A stretch of DNA of 44,283 nucleotides. It comes from Haplosporangium gracile. Its lineage: Eukaryota; Mortierellomycota; Mortierellomycetes; Mortierellales; Mortierellaceae. The stretch lies in assembly GCA_015499985.1 (NCBI GenBank), contig JAAAUF010000262.1, positions 1 through 44,283 on the forward strand, read 5' to 3'. The notes under the pieces are model-generated. The model was not told the DNA's origin and ran no database searches. It was given only the letters and a program-made list of their open reading frames with translations. The translations under genes were made by a program, and so were the position numbers. Of this stretch, positions 24,332 to 33,635 are shown in pieces. How positions within the stretch are numbered: the first letter of the stretch is position 1; the number at the start of each line of letters is the position of its first letter.

Positions 24332-25348
24332 ATGCTAGTATTAGAATTAATTTTTTTAGTAGTAACGATACCATTTGCTTCTCAACTTCTGTCAACAATC
24401 TTTCCTTCGGGATGAAAAGCTTTTTTAATCTTTGTACTTACAGTTTTCTTATATCAAGAAAATATACAAATATTAGGAGGGTTATGTCAAACTAACTTTA
24501 TTTTTGCAAAGGGCGATATTTCATTATTGTCTACTATTTCTTATTTTCAAGAAAGCCTCTTAACAGTTCCTGTAATCGTTTATAATAACGCTGATACAGA
24601 CAAGTCTCATATTTTAACCAATACTAAGGGAAAAACTGGAATTTATTTATGGACTCATAAAGAATCTAATAAAATGTATATAGGCAGTGCTATAGATTTA
24701 TCAAAACGGTTATCTAATTATTATTCATTAGGTTATTTAATTCGTTATTCTAATAGCATTATATGTAATGCATTGTACAGTCATGGTTATTCTAAGTTTA
24801 GTCTTTCAATTATGGAGTTCATAGATACTTCAAACTTAAATAAGGATGAGATAAAAAAATTGATTCTTGAAAAAGAACAATTTTATTTGGATTCTTTTAA
24901 GCCTGAGTATAACATATTAAGAATTGCTGGTAATTTATTAGGGTATAAACACTCTAAAGAAACTATAGAAAAAATGAGCATTGCTAAGTCAGGTAAAAAT
25001 AACCCATTATATGGAAGGACTGGGGAAAATAGTCCTTTATTTGGAAGAACTTTAAGTGAAGAAGCTAAACAAAAATTGAGCATTGTTAATAAAAATAAGA
25101 AATATAAACAAGAGACGTTAGATAAAATTTCTCTTGCTCTAACTGGTAGCAATAATTTTCAATCTAAAAAAGTATTTTTATACTCAAGTGAAAATCCTTT
25201 AATTTTATATAAAGAATTTGAAACCTATACTTCTGCTGCAGAGTATATAGGTTGTCATAGTTCTCATATACGGAGAATTATAAACAAAGATAAATTATTT
25301 AAAAATAAGTGGATCTTACGTTCTAATTTACTTAATAGTGATTCATAA
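24332..25348 (+). CDS. GIY-YIG homing endonuclease with nad2-like leader, TGA at codon 28
   Basis: The leader runs from ATG 24332 (MLVLELIFLVVTIPFAS) through a TGA at 24413 to GGLCQTNF and joins the core without frame change, giving 338 aa if TGA is sense. If TGA stops, translation could start only at TTG 24527. The core: GIYLW, MYIGSAIDLSKRL, LEKEQFYLD. NUMOD3 (NNPLYGRTGEN, SPLFGRTLS), NUMOD1 (VFLYSSENPLILYKEF) and the tail IRRIINKDK. The paralogue at 36538 has an Arg (CGA) at the TGA position, so a C-to-T nonsense change is as likely as a Trp codon. Confidence 0.8.
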
Positions 25349-25366
25349 TTATTAACACCCCCCCCC
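25332..25366 (+). terminator. 3'-end hairpin plus C-run after GIY gene 24332
   Basis: TTAATA/TATTAA spanning the stop codon, then CACCCCCCCCC. Confidence 0.45.
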
Positions 25367-25411
25367 TTTCCCGGTCTTAACCACCCTTTATTATTATAAA
25401 TATATATAATA

Positions 25412-25481
25412 GGGGATTAGTTTATAGGTAGAACACCTTACTTACAATAAGAAGAGGGAAGTTCAATTCTTCCATTCCCTA
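25412..25481 (+). tRNA. trnV: tRNA-Val (TAC)
   Basis: Acceptor GGGGATT/ATTCCCT with minor mismatches. Anticodon loop CTTACAA, T arm GGAAG-TTCAATT-CTTCC. Confidence 0.78.
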
Positions 25482-26183
25482 AAGATTCAATAAGATGGTG
25501 AAAATTCAATTCTTTCATTTCCTAATAGGATTAAATTTTATAAGTAAAATTATTGATTTTTAATAAAGACCGAGGCTAAGTCACCCTGTGGGCTTTTTTT
25601 ATTTGTTAGGAACAGATCCTTCACCATTGTTGACCCTTCGATAAAGGTGAAGGGTCCGACAATGGTTTTTTTCTCGACGGCCCCCTAAGTTTACGGGGGT
25701 AAAAAAGCCTGCTCCTACTCCCTTCCTGCATTTCTTTTATTACTAAATGTTTTAAAATAAATTTTAAAACTACAGAGAGAGAAAAATAAAAAACGGGACC
25801 ATTATAAAGGGGAGAATAAATAATATTTATTTGGAACTTAGTTATTGTTCTAATTAAACATTCGATAATAAATATTCTAAAGATTTTATCTACTTATAAT
25901 TATTAAAAATTTAAAAAATATATAACAGTATTGATATGTAATAAAAATAGATTTTTTGCTTGGTTATTCTTTTTTGACAAAAAAGGTTTGATTCTTTTCT
26001 TGAGTCTACTTTAAAGGGATTCTTGACCCTACCGTGTAATATTGAGAATTTTTATTTTTATAAAATAATAGTTTACCCTACAGGGACGGAAACCCTGAGA
26101 TGCCATGTGCGCTCCAACGCGGATATAGTTACTTAAAAAGTTTGACAATTGCGTTTGCTAATATTTTAAAGTACAAAAAAACC
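25482..26183. repeat. Gene-free stretch: inverted repeat and HEG leader
   Basis: Bases 25585-25812 are the inverted copy of 18241-18465. A leader with AACAGTATTGATATGTAATA and TTTGCTTGGTTATTC (25920-25975) recurs at 16195 and 27185. The source gene of this leader is unknown. Confidence 0.5.
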
Positions 26184-26930
26184 ATGAAACGACTACAACC
26201 ATTTTTTTCAACCATCGAACAATCGATAGGTTATTTACATTTAGCAGAGATTCAAAAAATTATTAGAAAAGAATTAAAAGGAAAATCTGGTATTTACGGG
26301 TTCCTTTCTAAAACTAATAATAAATTATATATAGGTTCATCAAAAACATTATCCACTCGTTTCAATGAGCATATTAAGGGCTCTAAATCTAACGCTATAC
26401 TTCAAAAAGCAATAAATAAATATAATTTACAAGATTTTATTTTTATAGTATTTGAATATTGTGAGACAGAAGAGCTGATATCTCGAGAACAATTTTATAT
26501 TGATAATATAAAACCTGAATATAATATAAATCCAAGAGTGGGTTCTTCACTAGGGTATATTCATACAGAAGAATCAATAGCAAAAATGTCCGATAAAATA
26601 TTTTCTGCTGAAACAAAGGTGAAAATGAGTTTAGCTAAATTAGGAAAAAATCATCCTAGATTTGGTCTAGCTCATAGTGAAGAAACTAAAGTTTTAATGA
26701 GTCTTGCTTTATCTGGGCAAAATCATCCAATGCATGGTAAAAACCATTCAGATGAGAGTAAAAATAAAATTAGTATCAGTAATGGTACTCCAATATTTGT
26801 ATATCAAAATGAAGGATTAATATATATTAATAGTTTTCCTTCTGCTATTAAAGCTGGCGAACATTTTAATGTTTCATATCATACTATCTTAAAATATACA
26901 AAAAGCGGTAAATTATTTAAAAACGAATAG
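26184..26930 (+). CDS. GIY-YIG homing endonuclease, C-terminus cut by TAG
   Basis: 248 aa from MKRLQPFFSTIEQSIGYLHL, a soluble N-terminus shared only with 39777. Core: GIYGF, LYIGSSKTLSTRF, SREQFYID. NUMOD3 units (NHPRFGLAHS, NHPMHGKNHS), NUMOD1 (IFVYQNEGLIYINSF) and the tail. TAG at 26928 stands where paralogues have the Trp of QWIL. The old frame continues ILSTSLISKE to a TAA at 26961, so only about ten residues are lost. An upstream extension to 26100 is open but not conserved. Confidence 0.83.
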   Translation: MKRLQPFFSTIEQSIGYLHLAEIQKIIRKELKGKSGIYGFLSKTNNKLYIGSSKTLSTRFNEHIKGSKSNAILQKAINKYNLQDFIFIVFEYCETEELISREQFYIDNIKPEYNINPRVGSSLGYIHTEESIAKMSDKIFSAETKVKMSLAKLGKNHPRFGLAHSEETKVLMSLALSGQNHPMHGKNHSDESKNKISISNGTPIFVYQNEGLIYINSFPSAIKAGEHFNVSYHTILKYTKSGKLFKNE

Positions 26931-26963
26931 ATATTATCTACATCTTTAATTTCTAAGGAATAA

Positions 26964-28974
26964 TTTATAAAGGGGACCCTACGGGTTTTACCTTTTATTT
27001 ATTATTATTAATTTAATAATAAAATTTTTATTATAAACACCCCCCTAAATCTTTTTTATAATTACGTTATATTTAAAATTATTGATAAATTGATGATTAA
27101 TTTTTATCAAAAATATTTATACCCCTCAGATATTATTATAATTTTTTGCTAAAAATTTGAGTCTTAGAAATATTATTTTTATAATATATAACAGTATTGA
27201 TACTGTAATAAAAAAAAATTTTTTTTTTGCTTGGTTATTTTTAACAATAGAGGTTTGATTCCAACGTTTTTTATAAAAATTTTCTCTCTTAGGATTATAT
27301 TAAAGGAAAGTCCAGAATATTAAAACTAATAAAACTAGCTAAGTTTGCCCAGGCCGGTGATAACCAATTACCCTCAACTTAACCCCCCCCCCGCATTTTT
27401 GCGGGGCTAAAGTAGCTCTTTCGAATCGAAGGGTGAAATGGGGTTATTGAACTTTATTCTATACTCCCTGACAGGTGGAGCCCTGCCCCCCCTCTGCAAA
27501 CATGTAGGGGACCCCGACAGAGTTCCTGTTTTTTATGTATAAAAACTCACCGTCCAGGGGTTCTAATAAACTTTGCATTTTATAAAAATTTTTATTTAAT
27601 GCATCGCCTGTCCCAGGCGAAGCTTCGTTAATTTAAAAATAAACAATGCATCGTCTACCTCTGGTGGACGAAGTTTTTCCCGTACCGCTGGGAATGTATC
27701 ATTCAATTTTACAGGGTAAAGCTAAAACATTTTATTTTTCTTAGTTAACCTGACCGGGATCTATTCTCTAGTTAGCTAATCAGAAAAGGTATTTTTAAAC
27801 TAAGTTAAATTAGGATTAACAGTGTATTATCTCATTAGAGATAAAATTGTTCATAATTCTTTAATTTATGAATATATTTAATATCTTTTTTTTCTGATTC
27901 AAGATAATATTTTAATTAATCATTAAAAAATTGAGGTACTTTTAAAGAAATCAAATCTTTTACTAATTTTCTTTAAGATTAATATAATTTTTTTTTTAAT
28001 ATAAATAAAAAAAATAAAATATACTCTTTATACAATACAAAAGAAAATTATGTCATTAACCTTTTCCACTGCCGAGGATTTATAATAGACAGATTTAGTG
28101 ATTAATTCAGTTTATACCTTTGTAAGTATATGATAGTTTATTCATTTTAATAAATAAGAGCCCCGCACGCGCCAAAGGCGCGAGAAAAAGTTAAACCTTG
28201 ACAAATATAAGAATGTTAATATAAGACCTATTAAAATTTAGCTCTTTAAGAGTAAGATGTATTGAATTACCTTATTTTATAAGGAAATATTTGCCCGGGC
28301 TGGTGATAACTAATCACCCATAATTAGAATTATCCCTTCGAAATGAAGGGGGGGGTAAAATAGGTGATTGGATTTTATTTTATACACCCTTTATAACGGT
28401 CCTGTCCGTAGACGGGACCTGGCAGGTGGAGTCCTCCCTCCCTTCACAAACATGCGGGCACTCCAACAGGGCTTCTATTTTTTATATATAAAACTCACCG
28501 TCCCGGAATGTTTAACTACTGAATCTGGCTTATAATAATCTAAGAAACTCCCCCCCCTACAAACTGATTTTTTTATTTAGATCAAGGGATTTATTATTTA
28601 AGAAGGTTTCAATCCATTAATTATTTAAGAAGGTTTCAATCCATTAATTATCTTTTATTTGGTCTTTTAATTGAAAATTTGTTATTGTCTCAACTTTTGA
28701 GTCTCTTAAAGAATAACAAACATTAGAATATCTAGATCCTTGGGAGGATTAACTTTGGGAAATCGAGCTTCTTAGGGTTAAATGATATGTTTAAATTATA
28801 TATATAATAATATTCTAAAAGATAATAGGTTAGTGAATGATTTGAATATACTTTCTTAATATTCTTATATTATTTTATTCATCAAAAGTGTTCAGCTTCA
28901 TTTGGGAGGGGAGTCTACTTAGGAATTGATAACTATAAAGAAGAAAAGATAAATTAATAATAGTAATAATAAAT
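26964..28974. repeat. Two-kilobase gene-free stretch of GC elements and leaders
   Basis: Two long GC-rich elements lie at 27347-27561 and 28293-28506, as at 5983. A pair of related hairpins TGCATCGCCTG...CAGGCGAAG / TGCATCGTCTAC...GGACGAAG lies at 27598-27690. A 27-bp tandem duplication (28594-28647) and a 3' half of tRNA-Cys (28827-28860) follow. The AAGAAGAAAAGATAAATTAA leader stands before the next GIY gene. A hairpin-C-run signal for the previous gene is at 27015-27046. No protein gene is seen. Confidence 0.55.
28827..28860 (-). pseudogene. 3' fragment of tRNA-Cys
   Basis: AGGTTAGTGAATGATTTGAA matches the acceptor 3' strand and T arm of tRNA-Cys (32874). It keeps the same spacing to a nad2-like leader as the full gene does at 32626. 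Confidence 0.5.
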
Positions 28975-30015
28975 ATGACAATATTAAAATTAATTTTAGT
29001 ATTCTCGATACCATTAGCTTCTCTTTATTTATCAACAATCTTAATCACAGAATTGCTCTTTATTATATCTCTATTGTCGTGTTATATCTCAGAGATACAT
29101 GGAGGGTTATTTCAACTAACTTTATTTTTGCAAAGCCTATTAATTTTAATGGGTAGTTTTTCTTTTATAAAACAACCTAATATTATATTAACATGCTTCG
29201 TTCCAATTATGATTTATTCTAATGTGGAAACCGATAAATCATTTATTTTAGCAGATAATAAAGGTAAGGCTGCTATTTATATGTGGACTCACAAGGAATC
29301 TGGTAAAATTTACATCGGTTCAGCATTTGATTTATCTAAACGAATGCGAAAATACTATTCTCCTTCACAATTAAAGAAATATGATAATTATATTTCTAGA
29401 GCACTTCTTCATCACCGGTATTCAGCATTTAGTCTTACGATTTTGGAGTATATTGATATTTCGGGTTTATCAAAAGAAAATGCTCGTAAGTTGATTCTTG
29501 AACGTGAGCAGTATTATCTGGATTTTATCTTTTCGACAGATGAACCAAATATATATAATATCCTAGAGATAGCTGGAAATTCATTAGGTTATAAACATAC
29601 TGAAGAATCTCTAGCTAAAATGACAGGTAGAATTAATCCTGCAGAAAGCAGAACAAAAATGAGTCTAGCTAAAGCTGGTGAGAAACATCCTATGTTTGGG
29701 CGAACTCATTCAGTTGAAACTAAAGCTTTAATTAGTGTAGTCCATTTAGGTAAAACTCTTTCGGCTGAAACTAAAGCTTTAATTAGTAAAGCCCTTTTAG
29801 GTAAAACCCATTCTTCAGAAATTAAAGCTAAAATGAGTATTGCTAAAGGAACTGCTATTTATGTATATGATACTCAAGGTACTCTTGTAAATACTTTTAG
29901 TTCTGTTAGAAAAGCCGCAGAAGTTTTTGGAACAAATAATCATACAATAATGAAATATGCAAGGAATGGTAATATCTTTAAAGATAAGTGGAAATTATCT
30001 ACATCTTATTTATAA
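28975..30015 (+). CDS. GIY-YIG homing endonuclease with nad2-like leader
   Basis: 346 aa. Leader MTILKLILVFSIPLAS...GGLFQLTLFLQSLLILMGS. The first motif is AIYMW rather than GIY, then IYIGSAFDLSKRM and LEREQYYLD, with an insert FSTDEPNI. Four NUMOD3-like units (KHPMFGRTHS, ALISVVHLGK, ALISKALLGK, SEIKAKMSIAKG), NUMOD1 (IYVYDTQGTLVNTF) and the tail. The Gly-to-Ala change in GIY may lower activity. Confidence 0.87.
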   Translation: MTILKLILVFSIPLASLYLSTILITELLFIISLLSCYISEIHGGLFQLTLFLQSLLILMGSFSFIKQPNIILTCFVPIMIYSNVETDKSFILADNKGKAAIYMWTHKESGKIYIGSAFDLSKRMRKYYSPSQLKKYDNYISRALLHHRYSAFSLTILEYIDISGLSKENARKLILEREQYYLDFIFSTDEPNIYNILEIAGNSLGYKHTEESLAKMTGRINPAESRTKMSLAKAGEKHPMFGRTHSVETKALISVVHLGKTLSAETKALISKALLGKTHSSEIKAKMSIAKGTAIYVYDTQGTLVNTFSSVRKAAEVFGTNNHTIMKYARNGNIFKDKWKLSTSYL

Positions 30016-30128
30016 TGGCCTTCACCCCATTAGAAATTGCAATTGTCTTTATTTAAAATTACGTCTATTGTATGTTAACTGCCTCGTATTTAAATGATGC
30101 AATTAATTAACATTTATAATAATTAGTA

Positions 30129-30150
30129 TTAATATTTAGTATTAACACCC
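30129..30150 (+). terminator. Hairpin plus AACACCC after GIY gene 28975
   Basis: TTAATA/TATTAA with a 5-nt loop, then CACCC. A longer C-run starts at 30154. Confidence 0.4.
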
Positions 30151-30205
30151 TAGGCCCCCCCTATTATTTAATAAAAGATTATTTATATTCAAATAAATTA
30201 ATAGA

Positions 30206-30277
30206 GGTGGTTATGGCCGTTGAAATATAATAATGGTTAAATTCCTTTTTTTGTACGAGACCTTTTTAAAAAAAATT
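30206..30277 (+). promoter_or_regulatory. Copy of the cox2 5' flank before a LAGLIDADG gene
   Basis: GGTGGTTATGGCCGTTGAAA, TATAATGGTTAAATTCC, the T-run and GTACGAGACC precede the ATG at 30278. The cox2 leader has therefore been used by both endonuclease families. Confidence 0.55.
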
Positions 30278-31039
30278 ATGTTTTTAAATTCACATTTATT
30301 TAGCTCAATTCTTCCTTCAGGTTCACATTTATTTAGCTCAATTCTTCCTTCAGGTTCACATTTATTTAGCTCAATTCTTCCTTCAGGTTCATATTTTAGT
30401 AAATATTATAGTACTAAAAGATTAACTGATGCTCAAAGAGAATTTTTTTCTATATCCCCAGATTTACATGAGATAATTATTGGTTGTAGCCTAGGTGATA
30501 TATGTATAACCAAACGGGGTAAAATCCCAATATTGCAATTCGCGCAAGGTACAATAAATGAAGCTTATATTTTACATTTATATGATTTGTTTAAAAATTA
30601 TTGTGGAACTGCTCCTAAATATTATGAGGGTAAACTAGATAAAAGAACAGGTTTAATGTATTTCTCGATTAGATTTAAAACTTTGTCTTTACCTTGTTTT
30701 AATTATTATTATGATTTATTCTATGTAGATGGAGTTAAGAGAATTCCTTTGAATATTGGTGAGTTACTAACTCCAGTAGGTTTGGCTTATTGGGCAATGG
30801 ATGACGGTAGTAAGAAAGGCTCAGGTTTTTATTTATGTACTAATTCTTATACTTTTGAAGATGTACAATTATTGATCTATGTTCTTAAGAATAAGTTTGA
30901 TTTAAATTGTACTACTCAAAAACAGCGTGATAACTATCGTATCTATATAAGATCAGATTCGATGGATAAATTTCGATCTCTTGTTACTCCTCATTTTCAT
31001 GAATCAATGATGTATAAACTTACTGTTAATACTGATTAG
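30278..31039 (+). CDS. LAGLIDADG homing endonuclease behind a cox2 leader
   Basis: 253 aa. LAGLIDADG helices: IIGCSLGDICI and VGLAYWAMDDGS. Shared blocks with 19192-19899 include LPCFNYYYDLFYVDGVKRIP and the terminal HFHESMMYKL. The N-terminus is three exact repeats of SHLFSSILPSG (33-bp units) before YFSKYYSTKRLTDAQ. Confidence 0.88.
   Translation: MFLNSHLFSSILPSGSHLFSSILPSGSHLFSSILPSGSYFSKYYSTKRLTDAQREFFSISPDLHEIIIGCSLGDICITKRGKIPILQFAQGTINEAYILHLYDLFKNYCGTAPKYYEGKLDKRTGLMYFSIRFKTLSLPCFNYYYDLFYVDGVKRIPLNIGELLTPVGLAYWAMDDGSKKGSGFYLCTNSYTFEDVQLLIYVLKNKFDLNCTTQKQRDNYRIYIRSDSMDKFRSLVTPHFHESMMYKLTVNTD
30290..30388 (+). repeat. Three tandem 33-bp repeats in a LAGLIDADG gene
   Basis: Three in-frame, almost perfect copies. 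33 is a multiple of three, so the frame is kept. Confidence 0.8.
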
Positions 31040-31051
31040 TTCATTATATTT

Positions 31052-31083
31052 GTGTTATTAAATAATATTTATTAACACCCCCT
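31052..31083 (+). terminator. 3'-end hairpin plus C-run after LAGLIDADG gene
   Basis: GTGTTA...TAACAC, 6 bp with an AT-rich loop that can extend the stem, then CCCCC. Confidence 0.55.
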
Positions 31084-31269
31084 GGTGCATTCATTTGAGC
31101 TATAGCTATTCTTTGCTCTATTTATTTATGTTAATTTTATTATAAATAAAATTAACATTCCCTCCCCTTCCCCGCTTATGGGCCCTAAGGTAAGTGTATT
31201 AAATAAACTCAAATTCTTTCCTTAGAATATATTTAATAATAAAAATTATTTTTATTAAAAGAGCTGATT

Positions 31270-31328
31270 AGGTTAGTGTATGACTTGAACATACATTTTT
31301 AAGCTTTGCAGACCAATACATTACCAGT
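31270..31328 (-). pseudogene. tRNA-Cys copy lacking the 5' acceptor strand
   Basis: It matches 32874-32945 from the acceptor 3' strand through the T and anticodon arms (anticodon GCA intact) to the D loop. The GGTTAGT 5' strand is replaced by unrelated AT sequence. The GIY gene 31561 lies between it and complete tRNA-Cys. Confidence 0.65.
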
Positions 31329-31483
31329 AGAATATATTTTAATTAAATTAGAAATAATTATTAACAATTATTATTAACTAACAAATTATTAACTAACAAA
31401 TTAATTATTGATAATATAATATTTACCCCGGGGCCCTATAATAATACAGGATCTTGATATTCTTATATAGTATTTTAACAACA

Positions 31484-31562
31484 GGGGGTGTTAGTAATTT
31501 AGAATTAATTATTCTAATTGCCAACAAAAAATTATTGATAATAGTATATTAACCCTACTATT
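31484..31562 (-). terminator. Two 3'-end hairpins after GIY gene 31561
   Basis: Proximal AATAGTA/TACTATT (31540-31562). Distal TTAGAATAATTAATTCTAA followed a few bases later by TAACACCCCC on the minus strand. Confidence 0.5.
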
Positions 31563-32463
31563 ATTCCTTACCTCCTCGCAAGCTTGCGGGGGAGGTAGAA
31601 ATTAAGGATGTTGAGAGAACCCATTTACCTTTATAGATTTTATTTTTATCTAAATAGTTAGATAAAGTACGTATGCTAAAATTTAAGTATTTAGCTGTAT
31701 CAGAACAAGTATTAAAAAAATTAATTAGTGTCAAATCTTTTGTCACTGGATCAATTGAATAAAGATAAACACTTTTACTAGCTGGATTATTCTCACCGAT
31801 TTTGGCTTTACTCATTAAAGCTTTAGTAGAAATAGAGATACTTTTACCATACATCGGATTATTTTTTCCTGTTCTGTTAATGCTTCTCTGTATTTTACGC
31901 ATTTTATCTACTGTCTCAGCAGAGTGCGTCTTACCGAAAAAAGAATTGTTTTCTCCAGATATCTTAGTAATTGTTTCTGGGGAATGCTTAGAGCCTAATC
32001 GAGATCCTGCTTCCTTAAGTAAATTATATGTATTTGGCTCTTCTACCGAAAAGGTCAAATCAAGATAATACTGCTCACGCTCAAGTATTAATTTATGTAT
32101 TTCTTTTTTAGAGGAATTACCCGGCTGAGCCGCTATAATGGCGCGGGCCGGGGATACATCTATATATTCGAGGATAGACAAAGAAAAGGCTGAATGAGTG
32201 TGACAGATTATAGCTTTACAAATATAACTATTTGCTCGGTTTAAATAATAAGTAGAATAATAATCTTTTAACCGTTTAGAAAGATCAAAAGCACTACCTA
32301 TATATCTTTTTCCTGATTCATTATGAGTCCATTGATATATCCCTGCTTTACCTTTATTACCAGATAAAATAGATGACTTAGCAGTATCAGCATTTGAATA
32401 AATAATTATAGGCATTGATAAGAATAAGAGATTTAATTCTTCTTGATAAAGTAAACTACCCAT
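31561..32463 (-). CDS. GIY-YIG homing endonuclease, leader separated by a 5-nt deletion
   Basis: 300 aa from ATG 32463 with an intact core: GIYQW, RYIGSAFDLSKRL, LEREQYYLD, then NUMOD3 (NNSFFGKTHS, NNPMYGKSIS), NUMOD1 (VYLYSIDPVTKDL) and the tail LSNYLDKNK. Upstream, 32464-32626 still encodes the nad2-like leader (MLLLKLILVFSIPLAS...GGLFQS). About 5 nt are missing near 32480, which shifts the leader out of frame. A GC cluster (32119-32153) is carried in frame as SPARAIIAAQPG between YIDV and the KLILEREQ helix. Confidence 0.8.
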   Translation of the reverse strand: MGSLLYQEELNLLFLSMPIIIYSNADTAKSSILSGNKGKAGIYQWTHNESGKRYIGSAFDLSKRLKDYYSTYYLNRANSYICKAIICHTHSAFSLSILEYIDVSPARAIIAAQPGNSSKKEIHKLILEREQYYLDLTFSVEEPNTYNLLKEAGSRLGSKHSPETITKISGENNSFFGKTHSAETVDKMRKIQRSINRTGKNNPMYGKSISISTKALMSKAKIGENNPASKSVYLYSIDPVTKDLTLINFFNTCSDTAKYLNFSIRTLSNYLDKNKIYKGKWVLSTSLISTSPASLRGGKE

Positions 32464-32873
32464 TAATGGGCTTTGCGAAAATTGATTGAAATAACCCTCC
32501 TAATATTTCTGATAATAAAGCATCTGGTAGAAATACTAAAAAAGCAAATCCGTTAATTAAGATTGTTGATAAATAAAGAGAAGCTAATGGTATCGAGAAT
32601 ACTAAAATTAATTTTAATAGTAACATATTTTTATTTACCTTAATTTATTGACCTTTTCTTCTTTATGCCTATCAATTCATAAAATCGGATACTTAAAATG
32701 AAGCTGAACCAAAATATAATGGGGGGAATTCAGAATCTTTATCTTTATTAAAATTTAATCCTCCCTTTCTCCTCCATTTTTATAAAATGGGGAGGCAGGA
32801 AGACAGGAGATTAACAGACTTATTAAGAGAAATCGATCTTATTAGTTTCTTATTAATAGTAATCTGGTAATCT

Positions 32874-32945
32874 AGGTTAGTGTATGATTTGAACATACAT
32901 CCTTAAGTTTTGCAAACCAAAACATTACCATTATGCTAACTAACC
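32874..32945 (-). tRNA. trnC: tRNA-Cys (GCA)
   Basis: Perfect acceptor GGTTAGT/ACTAACC, discriminator T as usual for Cys. Anticodon GCA within TTGCAAA, T arm GTATG-TTCAAAT-CATAC. Confidence 0.83.
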
Positions 32946-33111
32946 ATTTAGTATTATTTATTTAGAAACTAAATAGCCGTGTCAAATTATTTAGTGAATT
33001 TGGAGGGGGACCCCGGGCGGTGTTTAACTAAAAATTTTGAGAGCCGGCCCCGCAAAGCGGGCTTTTAAAAAGTAATGATTGCCCGACTGGCCCACGTAGC
33101 GGCTCGGGCCT

Positions 33112-33132
33112 AATAGTATATAACCTATTATT
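33112..33132 (-). terminator. Stop-proximal hairpin of a GIY relic
   Basis: AATAGTA/TATTATT with an ACC loop. A decayed C-run signal (GGGCGGTGTTTA) lies at 33015. Confidence 0.35.
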
Positions 33133-33143
33133 ATTTAAGTCGC

Positions 33144-33298
33144 TTATTTCTTTGATGAGGATAAGATTCACTGTTTTTGAAATAATTAACCACTTTTTAC
33201 ATATCTAGCCCTTCGGGTCTTGAAATTAAGATTGTTGATAAATAAAAAGAAGCAAGAGGTATCGTTAGTACTAAAATTAAAATTTCTAATAGTAACAT
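33144..33298 (-). pseudogene. GIY relic: nad2-like leader joined to the tail
   Basis: ATG 33298 starts MLLLEILILVLTIPLAS...YLSTILIS, then a GC cluster (GACCCGAAGGGC) and at once the C-terminal fragment RYVKSG-stop-LFQKQ-TGA-ILSSSKK. The whole nuclease core is deleted. TGA stands where the family has Trp (QWIL). Confidence 0.6.
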
Positions 33299-33418
33299 AA
33301 TTTTATTTACTATTATTAATTTACCTTTTCTTCTTTATAGCTATTAATTCTTAAATATACCCCCCCTATCCTGAAGCTGAACCAGAATTAATAAAAGAAA
33401 TACTACTGTTAAGATGTT

Positions 33419-33448
33419 GGGGGGTGTATATTAAAACTTTGATAATAC
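33419..33448 (-). terminator. 3'-end hairpin plus C-run after nad1 3' copy 2
   Basis: GTATTA.../...TAATATAC then ACCCCCC on the minus strand, a few bases after the nad1 stop. Confidence 0.45.
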
Positions 33449-33452
33449 AAAA

Positions 33453-33590
33453 TTAATATATTTCAAAAGCTTTGATTATACACGGGATTAATATTGAGAA
33501 CGCAATAACGATAGGAAGCATTTTACTCCAGATCGCACTCATTAATTGATCGTATCTTAATCGTGGGAAACTTGCTCTAATCCAGTAGGC
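33453..33590 (-). pseudogene. nad1: Extra copy of the nad1 3' end (copy 2)
   Basis: It reads AYWIRASFPRLRYDQLMSA then the rest of the Nad1 C-terminus to EIY-stop, continuous across the site where the intron sits in the main gene. The exon-2 part (33453-33569) is intact and same-length. A degenerate WIRASF-like sequence also flanks it upstream (about 33608-33632), next to the end of the GIY gene 33636. Confidence 0.85.
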
Positions 33591-33635
33591 TCTACAATTC
33601 CTTAGGGAGAGAAACTTGCTCTTATCGAATAGACT

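Noticed and set aside
27301..27315. AAAGGAAAGTCC resembling the first conserved region of RNase P RNA
   Set aside because: No matching second conserved region (ACAGAA-type) with complementary pairing was found downstream in the 1-kb gene-free stretch. It could be rechecked with an RNase P covariance model.
30290..30388. Regular tandem repeats considered as CRISPR
   Set aside because: Three head-to-tail copies without spacers inside a coding frame. The 35-bp array at 40029 likewise lacks spacers. This is mitochondrial DNA.
31802..32068. Plus-strand frame opposite the GIY gene 31561 (similar cases at 15455, 24883, 41118, 42620, 33698)
   Set aside because: These are complements or alternative frames of well-supported GIY genes.
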